Positions 27,845 to 37,902 of a stretch of 64,000 bases of DNA are shown here, piece by piece. Source of the DNA: Polynucleobacter brandtiae (GTDB lineage: Bacteria > Pseudomonadota > Gammaproteobacteria > Burkholderiales > Burkholderiaceae); contig NZ_PGTX01000003.1 of the NCBI RefSeq assembly GCF_002797575.1, positions 248,001 through 312,000 of the forward strand, written 5' to 3'. The first letter of the stretch is position 1, and each line of letters opens with the position of its first letter. The position numbers were made by a program, and so were the translations under genes. The notes beneath the pieces were generated by a model that saw only the letters and a program-made list of their open reading frames with translations, had not been told where the DNA came from and did not search any database.

Positions 27845-28261
27845 TTATTTAACGAGAGGGAGCGCTGCAGCCTGCCAAGCCTGCACACCACCATCTAAAG
27901 TGCTTACCTCTGCAAAACCCATTTTTTGCACTTCTGCAAGGGCCTTGCGTGAGCTAACACCTGTTCCGCAAACCAGAATTAGTGGATTTTTACGGTCTAA
28001 CTTGAGCTTTTCAAGATTGGCAGTCAGTTGATCTACAAATATATTCTTTGCGCCTGGTAAGTGGCCCGCTTTAAATTCAATATTGGGGCGAAGATCAACC
28101 ACGGCTGCTTTTCGACGATTTATCCAAATCGTCGCCTCAGCAGGAGACAAGCCTTTTCCGCTAATAAGCGTAGATAATGTAGGCAGGAAAAGCGCTAAGC
28201 CAGATACTAGTAGAAGGGCTATAAGCGCTAAATTATCAATTTGTGTGAGAAAGTTCATCAC
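27845..28261 (-). CDS. Membrane-anchored rhodanese-like sulfurtransferase (YibN type)
   Basis: 138 residues: an N-terminal transmembrane helix (about 9-30) and one rhodanese domain (about 45-135) with catalytic loop CGTGVSSRKAL (Cys near 103) and the CH2A-type start AVVDLRPNIEF. The domain would face the cytoplasm or periplasm depending on orientation; family members of the YibN type are inner-membrane proteins. Cotranscribed with grxC-secB-gpsA. Substrate unknown. Confidence 0.92.
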   Translation of the reverse strand: MMNFLTQIDNLALIALLLVSGLALFLPTLSTLISGKGLSPAEATIWINRRKAAVVDLRPNIEFKAGHLPGAKNIFVDQLTANLEKLKLDRKNPLILVCGTGVSSRKALAEVQKMGFAEVSTLDGGVQAWQAAALPLVK

Positions 28262-28280
28262 CGGATTATAGAATGGCTCT

Positions 28281-28970
28281 ATGAAACAACTTGTCCTTAT
28301 TCGTCATGGCGAATCCGCCTGGAACCTCGAAAACCGTTTTACCGGCTGGGCAGACGTTGACTTAACCCCAAAAGGGACTGAACAAGCCCTGGCAGCCGGA
28401 GAAAACCTCCGCAAAGCAGGATATGAGTTTGATGTGGCTTACACCTCGGTATTAAGGCGGGCCATTAGAACCTTATGGCATGTTCAAGACACGATGGATT
28501 TAATGTGGCTCCCTGTTGTGCACAGCTGGAGACTTAATGAGCGTCACTATGGCGCCCTCACCGGCCTGAACAAAGCAGAGACGGCTGCCCAATATGGGGA
28601 TGCCCAAGTACATATTTGGCGCCGCTCCTATGATGTTCGTCCGCCACTATTGGAAGCTAATGATGAGCGCAATGCGCATCTGGACCGTCGCTATTCAAAA
28701 TTGAATCCCGGTGACATCCCTTTAGGTGAATGTTTAAAAGACAATGTCGAGCGCGTGCTCCCCTTGTGGAACGAGTCCATTGCCCCAGCCCTTAAGGCTG
28801 GCAAGCGGGTATTACTAGTTGCACACGGCAATAGTATTCGCTCTTTAATTAAGTATTTGGATCAAGTCTCTGATCAGGACATTATGGAAATTAACGTCCC
28901 TAACGGCATTCCACTTGTTTATGAGCTTGATGACAATCTCAAACCAATTCAACATTTTTATCTCGATTAG
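28281..28970 (+). CDS. gpmA: 2,3-bisphosphoglycerate-dependent phosphoglycerate mutase
   Basis: Interconverts 3- and 2-phosphoglycerate in glycolysis/gluconeogenesis. Phosphohistidine motif [10 protein letters not shown] (His9), [16 protein letters not shown], the [17 protein letters not shown] loop, and the second catalytic His in [16 protein letters not shown]. The 229-residue length matches the dPGM class. Divergent from the rhodanese gene by only 19 bases; followed by ctpA after 14 bases. Confidence 0.97.
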   Translation: MKQLVLIRHGESAWNLENRFTGWADVDLTPKGTEQALAAGENLRKAGYEFDVAYTSVLRRAIRTLWHVQDTMDLMWLPVVHSWRLNERHYGALTGLNKAETAAQYGDAQVHIWRRSYDVRPPLLEANDERNAHLDRRYSKLNPGDIPLGECLKDNVERVLPLWNESIAPALKAGKRVLLVAHGNSIRSLIKYLDQVSDQDIMEINVPNGIPLVYELDDNLKPIQHFYLD

Positions 28971-28984
28971 GGTAAAACTAGTAC

Positions 28985-30418
28985 ATGCGCCAATTTATGA
29001 AAAACTTCGCCCTTATTGCTGTCGGCCTCATAGCCGGGGTTGCAGCAACCATTCAGCTATCAGCAACTGCACAACAGGGTTCAACACTGCCCCTAGATGA
29101 GTTGCGCACTTTATCGAATGTTTTTGCTCAAATCAAGCGCGAATATGTTGAGCCAATCGAAGACAAGCAATTACTTACGGATGCCGTCAAGGGTATGGTG
29201 AGTAGTCTTGATCCACATTCCACTTATTTAGACAAAAAAGATTTCTCTGAAATGCAGGAGCAGACTTCAGGTAAGTTTGCGGGCCTCGGAATTGAAATCA
29301 CCTCTGAAGATGGTGTGGTTAAAGTACTGAATCCAATTGAAGATAGCCCTGCGGCACGTGCCGGCCTCCAAGCGGGTGATCTCATTACCCGCTTAGACGA
29401 CAAGCCCGTGCGTGGCATGTCGTTGGATAAAGCCGTTCGTACAATGCGTGGCGCACCCGGTACAAAAATTACCCTAACAGTATTTCGTAAGAGTGAAGAT
29501 CGCAGTTTCCCAGTAACGATCACGCGCGCTGAAATTAAAGTGCAATCGGTAAAAACGAAGATTTTAGATAACAACATCGCTTGGGTGAGAGTGACTAGCT
29601 TTCAAGAGCGCACCGTTCCTGATTTAGCTAAGAAATTAACCGAGATTGCCAATCAAGATCCTAAACTTAAAGGCGTTATTCTGGATCTCAGAAATAATGG
29701 CGGCGGCCTATTGCAAGGGGCAGTTGGTGTCGCAGCGGCATTTCTACCTGCAGATGCGGTCATCGTTTCCACTAAAGGCCAAACGGCAGACTCTAAGCAA
29801 ATATTTAATGCTACGCCTGCTATGTATCGATTGAGCGAACCCGGAGATCCTCTAGCCGGAGTACCTGCAATATTTAAAAAATTGCCTATGGTTGTTTTAG
29901 TTAATGCCTATTCTGCATCCGCCTCTGAAATTGTTGCTGGCGCTTTGCAAGATTACAAGCGTGCAACCATTATTGGTAAGACTACCTTTGGCAAAGGATC
30001 AGTTCAAACAGTACGCCCCCTAACGAATGATTCTGCTTTAAAGATCACTACTGCTTATTACTACACCCCCACTGGTAAGTCTATTCAAGCCTACGGTATC
30101 AAACCGGATATTGCTGTTGATCAGAATAAAGATGGCGATCCTGATGACGTATTGATTACCCGTGAGATTGATAGTGAGAAGCACTTACGCAATAAGCAAT
30201 CTTCAGAGGAAAAATTGGCTGCTGATCGTGAGAAGCGTCGACTCGAAGAGTTGCAGCGCATTGAAGAAAAGAACGCTAAGAAAACACCCGAAGAAAAAGA
30301 AAAAGATAAGGCCAAAAAACCAGTGGAGCTGGGTAGTGCGGATGACTTTATGCTGACTCAGGCAGTGGCTTTTATTAATGGCGACCCTGTAAAGCGCTCT
30401 GCTTCTAAGCTTGAGTAA
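28985..30418 (+). CDS. ctpA: S41 carboxy-terminal processing peptidase
   Basis: Periplasmic serine protease that trims C-termini of exported proteins. Order: signal/anchor helix (about 8-28), N-terminal helical segment, PDZ domain (about 90-180, GLGIEITSEDGVVKVLNPIE), and the S41 protease with catalytic Ser in NAYSASASEIVAGAL (about 319) and Lys in GKTTFGKGSVQT (about 343). The C-terminal ~70 residues (from about 395) form a highly charged Lys/Glu stretch of coiled-coil character. 477 residues. Likely cotranscribed with gpmA and the MoeB-like gene. Confidence 0.95.
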   Translation: MRQFMKNFALIAVGLIAGVAATIQLSATAQQGSTLPLDELRTLSNVFAQIKREYVEPIEDKQLLTDAVKGMVSSLDPHSTYLDKKDFSEMQEQTSGKFAGLGIEITSEDGVVKVLNPIEDSPAARAGLQAGDLITRLDDKPVRGMSLDKAVRTMRGAPGTKITLTVFRKSEDRSFPVTITRAEIKVQSVKTKILDNNIAWVRVTSFQERTVPDLAKKLTEIANQDPKLKGVILDLRNNGGGLLQGAVGVAAAFLPADAVIVSTKGQTADSKQIFNATPAMYRLSEPGDPLAGVPAIFKKLPMVVLVNAYSASASEIVAGALQDYKRATIIGKTTFGKGSVQTVRPLTNDSALKITTAYYYTPTGKSIQAYGIKPDIAVDQNKDGDPDDVLITREIDSEKHLRNKQSSEEKLAADREKRRLEELQRIEEKNAKKTPEEKEKDKAKKPVELGSADDFMLTQAVAFINGDPVKRSASKLE

Positions 30419-30445
30419 TCTACACAGCACTATTACAGTTTCTCA

Positions 30446-31222
30446 ATGAATGATGGGCAGTTACTTCGCTACTCAAGACATCTACTGCTAGATGAAATTG
30501 ATGTGCTGGGGCAAGAGAAGCTGCTAGCCGCTCGCGTGCTGATTATTGGTGCCGGCGGCTTAGGTAGTGCGGCGGCACCCTATCTTGCTGCTGCGGGCGT
30601 TGGAACAATGACATTAGTAGACCATGACCTGGTTGAATTGACTAATCTGCAACGTCAAATCATGCATACGGAACATTCTCTTGGGAAAAGTAAAGTAGAT
30701 TCGGGAAAGCAGTTTCTACTGGGCTTAAATTCTGAGCTAATCATTCACGCTATTCAAGAAAAAGCATCTGAGACTTTACTCAACTCGCTGCTACCCGGCA
30801 TCGATATCGTATTAGATTGCACGGATAACTTTGCTACTCGCCAGATCATCAATGCAGCATGCTTTCATCATCGAGTACCGCTAGTTTCTGGCTCAGCATT
30901 AAAGTTTGATGGACAGCTCAATGTCTTTGATGCTCGAAATACGAAATCCCCTTGTTATGCCTGCCTCTTTTCACCTCAAGAGCAATTTAAAGAAGTAAAT
31001 TGCTCTAGCATGGGCATCTTCTCTCCTTTAGTCGGCATCATTGGTACTATGCAAGCCGCACAAGCCTTGCAATTACTCATTGGGTTTGGTCAGCCACTAG
31101 TTGGAAGAATGCTACTTTGGAACGCACACAATACACAAATTGATGAAATTCGACTTACTCGAAATCCGGAATGTCTGGTGTGTGGGAATGCGCGAACCCC
31201 CACTAAGTCGTTCGAGAATTAA
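30446..31222 (+). CDS. MoeB/ThiF-family E1-like adenylyltransferase
   Basis: Activates the C-terminal glycine of a small ubiquitin-like sulfur carrier (MoaD or ThiS) by adenylation. ATP loop GAGGLGSAAAPYLAAAGVG (about 33-51), LVDHDLVELTNLQRQ, and zinc-binding CxxC pairs CYAC (about 173) and CLVC (about 247). 258 residues, no rhodanese extension. No moaD or thiS gene lies in the window, so partner choice is open. Its stop overlaps that of convergent ptsI by 4 bases. Confidence 0.92.
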   Translation: MNDGQLLRYSRHLLLDEIDVLGQEKLLAARVLIIGAGGLGSAAAPYLAAAGVGTMTLVDHDLVELTNLQRQIMHTEHSLGKSKVDSGKQFLLGLNSELIIHAIQEKASETLLNSLLPGIDIVLDCTDNFATRQIINAACFHHRVPLVSGSALKFDGQLNVFDARNTKSPCYACLFSPQEQFKEVNCSSMGIFSPLVGIIGTMQAAQALQLLIGFGQPLVGRMLLWNAHNTQIDEIRLTRNPECLVCGNARTPTKSFEN

Positions 31223-32970
31223 GCCATCAAGTTTTCTAAGGCAATAGCCTGATCTTGTGGCTCTATAGCCATCAAGAGTGCTGGAATTCGGGACTTCAAT
31301 GCAGCGACGTTAGCTTTCAAAATCTCCCGCTTGACCAGCAGTAATTGACTGAAGTGCATCGAGAAATCCGTTAGGCCTAGACCCAATAATAGTTTTGTCA
31401 TCGTAGGATCACCAGCCATTTCGCCACAGACTGCTACAGGTATATTCGCACGCTTTGCCTGATTGATAATGTTGTAGAGCAAGTTCAGAATTGCTGGATG
31501 AAAGGGGTCGTAAAGGTGTGCCACTGCATGATCTGATCGATCAATCGCTAACGTGTACTGAATTAAATCATTTGTACCAATAGACAAGAAGTCAAAACGA
31601 TTGATAAACAAGGGAAGCACTAAAGCGGCCGCTGGAATTTCAATCATCGCACCCACTTGAATGTTCGGATTAAAAGCTTGTCCTCGTTGCAGTAGTTGCT
31701 GCTTCGCTTTTTCTATCAGGCGTAATGTCTCATCAATCTCTTTGACATGGGCTAACATCGGAATCATGATGCGTGCCTGGCCATAGGCTGAGGCACGTAG
31801 GATCGCCCTTAACTGCGTGAGGAAAATTTCTGGCTCGGTTAAGGACCAACGGATGGCCCGTAATCCCAATGGCGAAGTACCTGTTTTAGATAAATCAGAG
31901 CCTGCGCCTAGGGCCTTATCCGCGCCCACATCGATCGTCCGAATATTGACAGGTAATCCATGCATCAAATCTACAACCTGACGGTACTCTTGATACTGAC
32001 GCTCTTCATCTGGGAGCGCCTGATTGCGATCCATGAATAAGAATTCAGACCGAAATAAACCAACACCAATAGCGCCTAAATCAACCGCATGCGTCGCATC
32101 TTCTGGCAACTCAATATTGGCTAGTAATTCAATGGCTACATCATCCACTGTTTTAGTAGGTGTCAGTTTGAGGTCTTGTAACTTCTCAATTTCAGCCTTT
32201 GCTTTTGCTTGCAGAACTCGGTATTGGGCCAGTAATTGCTCATCAGGAGCAACGACAACAACACCGTGCTCACCGTCAACCACCAACCAGTCGCCATGAC
32301 GAATCATCTCGCTAGCGTGGCGTACGCCTACTACCGCAGGTATTTCCATGCTTCTCGCAACAATTGCAGTATGCGATGTTTTACCACCTAGATCAGTTAC
32401 AAAACCCGTAAAAGCATGCTCTTTAAATCGCAACATATCGTGTGGCGCGATGTCATGAGCAACAATAATAGAATCTACGCCCACATCTCTTAAAGATGGC
32501 GGCTCCTTGCTCTCTAGATTCTCTTTCTTTTGTGAACTGAGGGCCTTGAGGATACGCTCTGCTACCTGACGAATATCATTCGCCCGCTCTTTGAGATAGG
32601 TGTCCTCAATCTCTGAGAACTGCTCCAATAGATCATTGAGTTCAGTCGTTAAAGCCCAGGCCGCATTTAACCGCTGCGTCCGAATCAGCTTGAGCGGCTT
32701 CTCTGCCAATGCAGGGTCAGCTAGGATCATCCCGTGTACATCTAAAAATGCAGCCATTTCTTGTGGCGCATCTTTGGGTAAGCCTTTGTGTAATTGGGCT
32801 AACTCCAGGCGTACTTGCTCAAAGGCATCTAACAATCTTTGCGCTTCTGCCTCTTCTTGACCAACCTCAATCAAATAGTGACTCACCTCTAATGCCGCAC
32901 GAGAGATCAACACAGCTCTGCCAATAGCAATACCGTTCGATACTGGAATACCGTGCAAAGCAAAAGTCAC
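31219..32970 (-). CDS. ptsI: Phosphoenolpyruvate-protein phosphotransferase (enzyme I)
   Basis: First PTS enzyme; autophosphorylates from PEP and passes phosphate to HPr. The phosphohistidine segment GGKTSHTAIVARSMEIPAVVG lies near residue 195, and the PEP-binding C-terminal barrel shows GLFRSEFLFMDR and SIGTNDLIQYTLAIDRSD. 583 residues, normal. It follows ptsH by 2 bases. No sugar-specific EIIB/EIIC is present in the window, which supports a regulatory role. Confidence 0.97.
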   Translation of the reverse strand: MTFALHGIPVSNGIAIGRAVLISRAALEVSHYLIEVGQEEAEAQRLLDAFEQVRLELAQLHKGLPKDAPQEMAAFLDVHGMILADPALAEKPLKLIRTQRLNAAWALTTELNDLLEQFSEIEDTYLKERANDIRQVAERILKALSSQKKENLESKEPPSLRDVGVDSIIVAHDIAPHDMLRFKEHAFTGFVTDLGGKTSHTAIVARSMEIPAVVGVRHASEMIRHGDWLVVDGEHGVVVVAPDEQLLAQYRVLQAKAKAEIEKLQDLKLTPTKTVDDVAIELLANIELPEDATHAVDLGAIGVGLFRSEFLFMDRNQALPDEERQYQEYRQVVDLMHGLPVNIRTIDVGADKALGAGSDLSKTGTSPLGLRAIRWSLTEPEIFLTQLRAILRASAYGQARIMIPMLAHVKEIDETLRLIEKAKQQLLQRGQAFNPNIQVGAMIEIPAAALVLPLFINRFDFLSIGTNDLIQYTLAIDRSDHAVAHLYDPFHPAILNLLYNIINQAKRANIPVAVCGEMAGDPTMTKLLLGLGLTDFSMHFSQLLLVKREILKANVAALKSRIPALLMAIEPQDQAIALENLMA

Positions 32971-32972
32971 TG

Positions 32973-33242
32973 TTATTCGCCCTCACCAAATCGATTATTA
33001 ATAAGCTCAGTTAATGCTGTCATTGCCTCATCTGCTTGATCGCCGATGGTCTCTAAGGTAACTATGCTGCCGATACCAGCAGCAAGCATCATCACACCCA
33101 TGATGCTCTTGGCGTTAATTTGACGACCATTTCGAGACAACAAAATTTCACAGGGAAATGCTGCCGCCAGTTGCGATAATTTCGCAGAGGCGCGAGCATG
33201 CAAACCTAGTTTATTAATAATTTCTATTTCTATAACCGGCAT
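32973..33242 (-). CDS. ptsH: Phosphocarrier protein HPr
   Basis: 89-residue phosphocarrier. Phosphorylated His in KLGLHARASAK (His15) and the regulatory serine in NAKSIMGVMML (about Ser46), the target of HPr kinase encoded at the left edge of this window. Both phosphorylation sites are intact, so dual control is possible. It lies 8 bases after the EIIA gene and 2 bases before ptsI. Confidence 0.97.
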   Translation of the reverse strand: MPVIEIEIINKLGLHARASAKLSQLAAAFPCEILLSRNGRQINAKSIMGVMMLAAGIGSIVTLETIGDQADEAMTALTELINNRFGEGE

Positions 33243-33250
33243 AGTGACTA

Positions 33251-33685
33251 TTATTTCTCCGTAGTTGCTTGTTGGGCTTTACTGCCTAGACGCAAGATTC
33301 CATTCTGGCCACCTTGGAGTGCCTTCTGCGCAAGCTCCTCTAGACCCTCACCACGATGGGAGATGCAGCGCATTAACATTGGCAGATTTAATCCGGCCAA
33401 CACAATAATCTGGGACTTCAATCCGGATAGAGGACCCAATGCCTCTAGTTTAGAAGCGACATTGGCAGGTGTGGCACCCATGACATCCGTCAAAATTAAT
33501 AGGCCCTTGCCGTTATCGACACCATATGCGGCTTTTAAAACACGATCAAAGCTTGCCTTAGTATCCTCATAAGGCGGAATATCTACAGCCCTCACTCCTT
33601 CAGGCAATAAACCAAATATGTGCTCCGCAAATCCCAGCATGGCATTTGCTACCGGAGTGTGAGCAACAATGATGATTCCAACCAT
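33251..33685 (-). CDS. PTS mannose-family EIIA domain protein
   Basis: Single-domain EIIA of the mannose class, 144 residues. The probable phospho-acceptor His is in IIVAHTPVANAMLG (about residue 9), and the ILTDVMGATPANVASK segment is typical of the EIIA-Man fold. It stands without EIIB/C/D partners and is cotranscribed with HPr and EI, downstream of the glutathione genes. In betaproteobacteria such stand-alone EIIA-Man proteins are thought to be regulatory; its target is unknown. Confidence 0.93.
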   Translation of the reverse strand: MVGIIIVAHTPVANAMLGFAEHIFGLLPEGVRAVDIPPYEDTKASFDRVLKAAYGVDNGKGLLILTDVMGATPANVASKLEALGPLSGLKSQIIVLAGLNLPMLMRCISHRGEGLEELAQKALQGGQNGILRLGSKAQQATTEK

Positions 33686-33687
33686 GT

Positions 33688-34629
33688 TTAATTTAATGCC
33701 TTTTCAAGCGCTTTAAGCCAAAACTGAGGGACGTCAAATCCAGTCTGCTCGGTAATTTCCACAAAACAAGTAGGGCTCGTTACATTAATCTCGGTGACCT
33801 GCCCGCCAATTAAATCTAATCCCACCAAAAATAAGCCCCGCTCATTCAGTATAGGTGCCAAACGCTCTGCAACCGTTCTTTCACGCTCTGTCAAAGCCAT
33901 TGCAACACCCTTACCGCCAGCTGCTAAATTACCGCGAATTTCACTGCCTTGTGGAATACGCGCTAAAGAAAATGGGACTACTTCGCCACCGATTAATAGA
34001 ACCCGCTTATCACCTTGAGAAATCTCAGGCAAGAAGCGCTGGATCATCAAAGTTCGAGCACCATTCTCACCCAAAGTTTCAACAATACTAGCCAAGTTCA
34101 AGCCGTCTGGCCCCACCCTAAAAATGCCCATGCCGCCCATGCCATCTAAGGGCTTAATCACAATGTCGCGGTACTCTTCATGAAAAGCACTAATCGCACT
34201 CAGCTCGCGCGTTACTAAAGTTGGGGGAATGAGCTCGGGAAACTCAGTAATGGAAAGCTTTTCAGAATGATCACGTACTGCTTGCGGATGATTCATGACT
34301 CTGGCGCCCTGTCGCACCGCAGCAGATAATAACCAGGTCGTATTTAAATATTCAATATCAAAAGGGGGGTCCGTGCGCATTAGCACTGCCGCAAAAGTAT
34401 TGAGAGCGCGCCCCTCAATTGCCGCCAATTCAAACCATGACGTACTGCTTGGTTTTATCTGAAGTGACTGACAATCGGCAACCACTGAGTTACCTCTCCA
34501 CAGCAAATTACGGCTTTCGCAAAACCACAATTGGTGACCTGCCTCTTGCGCCACACGCATCATGGCTAAGGTTGAGTCTTTATTAACCTTAAAAGACGCT
34601 AATGGATCAGCAATAAAAAGTAGGTCCAT
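33688..34629 (-). CDS. gshB: Glutathione synthetase
   Basis: ATP-grasp ligase joining gamma-glutamylcysteine and glycine. Segments: LLFIADPLASFKVNKDSTLAMM, VMRTDPPFDIEYLNTTWLL, VIKPLDGMGGMGIFRV (ATP-grasp loop), and the C-terminal TEINVTSPTCFVEI. 313 residues, normal. Between gshA (upstream) and the EIIA gene (2-base gap), so glutathione synthesis and PTS regulation share a transcript. Confidence 0.97.
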   Translation of the reverse strand: MDLLFIADPLASFKVNKDSTLAMMRVAQEAGHQLWFCESRNLLWRGNSVVADCQSLQIKPSSTSWFELAAIEGRALNTFAAVLMRTDPPFDIEYLNTTWLLSAAVRQGARVMNHPQAVRDHSEKLSITEFPELIPPTLVTRELSAISAFHEEYRDIVIKPLDGMGGMGIFRVGPDGLNLASIVETLGENGARTLMIQRFLPEISQGDKRVLLIGGEVVPFSLARIPQGSEIRGNLAAGGKGVAMALTERERTVAERLAPILNERGLFLVGLDLIGGQVTEINVTSPTCFVEITEQTGFDVPQFWLKALEKALN

Positions 34630-34667
34630 TTCGGTATCTTGGTATCTAAGTATCTAAATATAAAAAA

Positions 34668-35966
34668 TTAAGCAGATTCAGCGTTAGGATCAGACCGCTC
34701 GAGCTCTAAAGAAGCTGCTAGCAATGCTAAACGTGCCACTACGCCATAAAGATAAAAACGATTTGGAGGAGCGCTACCGGGCTTGGCACCAAGATCAGGT
34801 ATCGAATTCTGTTCAAATGCTAGCGGCACAAAATGCATACCAGGCGCGTTGAGATTTTCGTTGGGACCGCGATCAGTGTGCACGCGATAGAAGCCACCAA
34901 TAACATAACGGTCAATCATATACACCACTGGCTCAGCCACCGCTTCATTGACCTTCTCAAAGGTATAGACACCCTCTTGAATTAATACATCACTGACCTC
35001 GAGACCCTCTTTCACTACGCTCATCTTATTACGGTCTTTGCGGTTTAGGCCTTTGAGCTGAGCAGGGTCATTTACGACCATCACGCCCATACCGTAGGTT
35101 CCAGCATCCGCCTTAACCACGACATACGGCTTTTCTTTAATACCGTACTCACGGTATTTCTTGGCTGTTTTTTTAAGTATTTGCTCAACCGCAGTTTGTA
35201 ACTCTTCTTCGCCCTTGCGCTCATGAAAGTTCACATTCGAACAACTATTAAAATAAGGATTAATCATCCAAGGATCAATATCTACTAACTTCGCAAACTT
35301 TTTAGCAACCTCATCATATGCAGCAAAATGGGCCGACTTACGACGAATGTGCCAACCGGCATGAAGCCCTGGCAAAAGGTACTGCTCATGCAAATTTTCC
35401 AGGATAGGAGGAATGCCTGCAGATAAATCGTTATTGAGCAAAATTGAGCAAGGGTCAAAATCCTTCAAACCAAGACGCTGATTCTTTAGGCCTAGGCGAG
35501 ATAAAGGCTCTATCAACAGCCGATTGCCATCTGGCAAATCAATCCATGTTGGTTTCTTAATTTCATCAGATAGCGTACCCAATCGAACATTGAGTCCTGC
35601 TTGTCGCAATATCGATGACAGACGCGCAATATTCTGTAGATAGAATGTATTTCGAGTATGTCGCTCTGGTATCAATAGTAAATTTTTTGCCTCAGGACAA
35701 ATCTTTTCAATCGCTGCCATTGCAGCCTGAACCGCCAAGGGCAACATTTGCGGCGAAAGATTGTTAAAGCCGCCTGGGAAGAGATTGGTATCAACTGGTG
35801 CAAGCTTAAAGCCCGCATTACGCAAGTCGACAGAACAGTAAAACGGCGGCGTATGCTCTTGCCATTCCAGCCTAAACCAGCGCTCGATCGTAGGGGTTGC
35901 TTCTAATACCTTCGACTCGAGTTCGAAGAGGGGGCCGCTAAGGGCAGTGATGAGATGTGGGACCAT
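34668..35966 (-). CDS. gshA: Glutamate-cysteine ligase, proteobacterial GshA type
   Basis: First step of glutathione synthesis. The 432-residue protein matches the betaproteobacterial GshA type that differs from E. coli GshA: FRLEWQEHTPPFYCSVDLRNAGFKLAPVDTNLFPGGFNN (in parts, about 30-70), KADAGTYGMGVM, and RYVIGGFYRVHTDRGPNENLN-like C-terminal segment. It heads a gshA-gshB-EIIA-ptsH-ptsI operon on the minus strand, downstream of the amtB terminator. Confidence 0.93.
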   Translation of the reverse strand: MVPHLITALSGPLFELESKVLEATPTIERWFRLEWQEHTPPFYCSVDLRNAGFKLAPVDTNLFPGGFNNLSPQMLPLAVQAAMAAIEKICPEAKNLLLIPERHTRNTFYLQNIARLSSILRQAGLNVRLGTLSDEIKKPTWIDLPDGNRLLIEPLSRLGLKNQRLGLKDFDPCSILLNNDLSAGIPPILENLHEQYLLPGLHAGWHIRRKSAHFAAYDEVAKKFAKLVDIDPWMINPYFNSCSNVNFHERKGEEELQTAVEQILKKTAKKYREYGIKEKPYVVVKADAGTYGMGVMVVNDPAQLKGLNRKDRNKMSVVKEGLEVSDVLIQEGVYTFEKVNEAVAEPVVYMIDRYVIGGFYRVHTDRGPNENLNAPGMHFVPLAFEQNSIPDLGAKPGSAPPNRFYLYGVVARLALLAASLELERSDPNAESA

Positions 35967-35981
35967 TCACCATTGTAAGAT

Positions 35982-36018
35982 TTTTAAAAGAAAGGCGCGG
36001 AATCCGAGGATTCCGCGC
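35982..36018 (-). terminator. Rho-independent terminator after amtB
   Basis: Read on the minus strand: a perfect 10-base stem GCGCGGAATC-CTCG-GATTCCGCGC followed by CTTTCTTTT. It is located 53 bases after the amtB stop and 16 bases before the gshA start, and separates the ammonium operon from the glutathione/PTS operon. Confidence 0.88.
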
Positions 36019-36070
36019 TTAAAAACTAGGCAACCAAGCTAGGTCGCCCAGTGAGGGATCAATCTACTAA

Positions 36071-37525
36071 TTAGGACTCGTATGCAGTCTCACCATGTGA
36101 ACTGATATCCAAGCCTTCGCGCTCTTCATCTTCCTTAACGCGCAAACCAATCACGATATCGATCAATTTGAAGGCAATAAAGGAGACCACGCCAGACCAA
36201 ATCACCGTAGTAATGACACCTTGACTCTGAATCCACAATTGGCTAGCAATTGAGTAATCAGGAGCAGCAGCATTGGCTACGTAATCCCAGATACCTGTGC
36301 CGCCCAAGGCTGGGTCAGCAAAAACACCAGTCAACATCGCACCCAAGATACCACCTACACCGTGCACGCCAAATACGTCCAAGCTGTCATCTGAACCCAA
36401 CATCTTCTTAAGGCCCGTAACACCCCAGAGACAAACTACGCCAGCAGCAGCACCAATCGCTAGTGCACCCATTGGGCCAACAAAGCCAGCAGCAGGTGTA
36501 ATCGCAACTAAACCAGCCACGCAACCTGATGCACCGCCCAACATGGATGGCTTGCCCTTTGTAACCCACTCGGCACATGACCAAGCCAAGACAGCGGCGG
36601 CAGTTGCTAATAATGTGTTCACGAAAGCTAAAGCAGCTGAGCCGTTTGCCTCTAGTGCAGAACCTGCATTAAAACCAAACCAACCAAACCACAAGAGTGA
36701 AGCACCAATCATTACAAATACTAAGTTATGTGGCTTCATTGCTTCTTTGCCGTAACCAAGACGTTTGCCAACCATGAATGATCCAACCAAGCCTGCAATC
36801 GCAGCATTGATGTGAACAACGGTACCACCAGCAAAGTCGAGAACACCTTTCTGCCACAACCATCCAGCACGAGCAGTAATTGCCTCGAGTGATGCAGCAT
36901 CTTTGATGTCATCAGGACCAGGCCAGAACCAGACCATATGCGCAATTGGCAAATAGCTGAATGTGAACCAAATAATCATAAATACAATGATTGCGGAAAA
37001 CTTCGCACGCTCTGCAAATGAACCAATGATGAGGCAGCAAGTAATCGTTGCAAAAGCTGCTTGGAATGCCATAAATACAAATTCAGGAATCACAATACCT
37101 TTACTAAAGGTTGCGGCCACTGAGTCTGGAGTAATACCCGCCAAAAACAGACGATCTAGTCCACCGATGAATGCACTACCTTCAGTAAATGCAAAGCTGT
37201 ATCCATAGATAGCCCAAAGCACCGTAATCAGGGAGAATCCAAACATACACTGCACCAGCACTGACAGAATATTTTTGCTACGTGTTAAGCCACCGTAGAA
37301 CAATGCCAAACCAGGCAATGTCATCAGAATAACCAACGCGGTACACAACAATACCCAAGCGGTATCAGCCTTGTTTGGTACCAATGCGGGTGCTACCGCT
37401 GCAGCCGCTGCAACAGCAGTTGCAGCTTGCTGAGCAAAAGCTGGTGAGGCCACCAACATTGAGCCTGCGCCAATAGCTAAAGCTATTGCGCTTGTGGCTA
37501 ACAGTTTTTTCATCCAAGTTAACAT
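36071..37525 (-). CDS. amtB: Ammonium transporter AmtB
   Basis: Trimeric ammonium channel. I place the start at ATG 37525 (MLTWMKKL) with GAGAGG six bases upstream; the longer open frame to 37840 is an out-of-frame reading of glnK. A signal peptide (about 5-32, ASPAFA) precedes the Amt core: KADTAWVLLCTALVILM, GLALFYGG, VWFWPGP region, ASGCVAGLVAITPAAGFVG, and GVHGVGGILGAML. 484 residues, 11 helices after cleavage expected. Follows glnK by 13 bases; AmtB-GlnK pairing implies nitrogen control. Confidence 0.95.
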   Translation of the reverse strand: MLTWMKKLLATSAIALAIGAGSMLVASPAFAQQAATAVAAAAAVAPALVPNKADTAWVLLCTALVILMTLPGLALFYGGLTRSKNILSVLVQCMFGFSLITVLWAIYGYSFAFTEGSAFIGGLDRLFLAGITPDSVAATFSKGIVIPEFVFMAFQAAFATITCCLIIGSFAERAKFSAIIVFMIIWFTFSYLPIAHMVWFWPGPDDIKDAASLEAITARAGWLWQKGVLDFAGGTVVHINAAIAGLVGSFMVGKRLGYGKEAMKPHNLVFVMIGASLLWFGWFGFNAGSALEANGSAALAFVNTLLATAAAVLAWSCAEWVTKGKPSMLGGASGCVAGLVAITPAAGFVGPMGALAIGAAAGVVCLWGVTGLKKMLGSDDSLDVFGVHGVGGILGAMLTGVFADPALGGTGIWDYVANAAAPDYSIASQLWIQSQGVITTVIWSGVVSFIAFKLIDIVIGLRVKEDEEREGLDISSHGETAYES

Positions 37526-37538
37526 TTTGAACCTCTCT

Positions 37539-37889
<351 letters not shown>

Positions 37890-37902
37890 TTAGGGGAATG
37901 AA

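Noticed and set aside
36297..36755. Long plus-strand ORF opposite amtB
   Set aside because: Shadow of the amtB coding sequence; composition is low-complexity Pro/Ala/Thr with no ribosome site or family resemblance.
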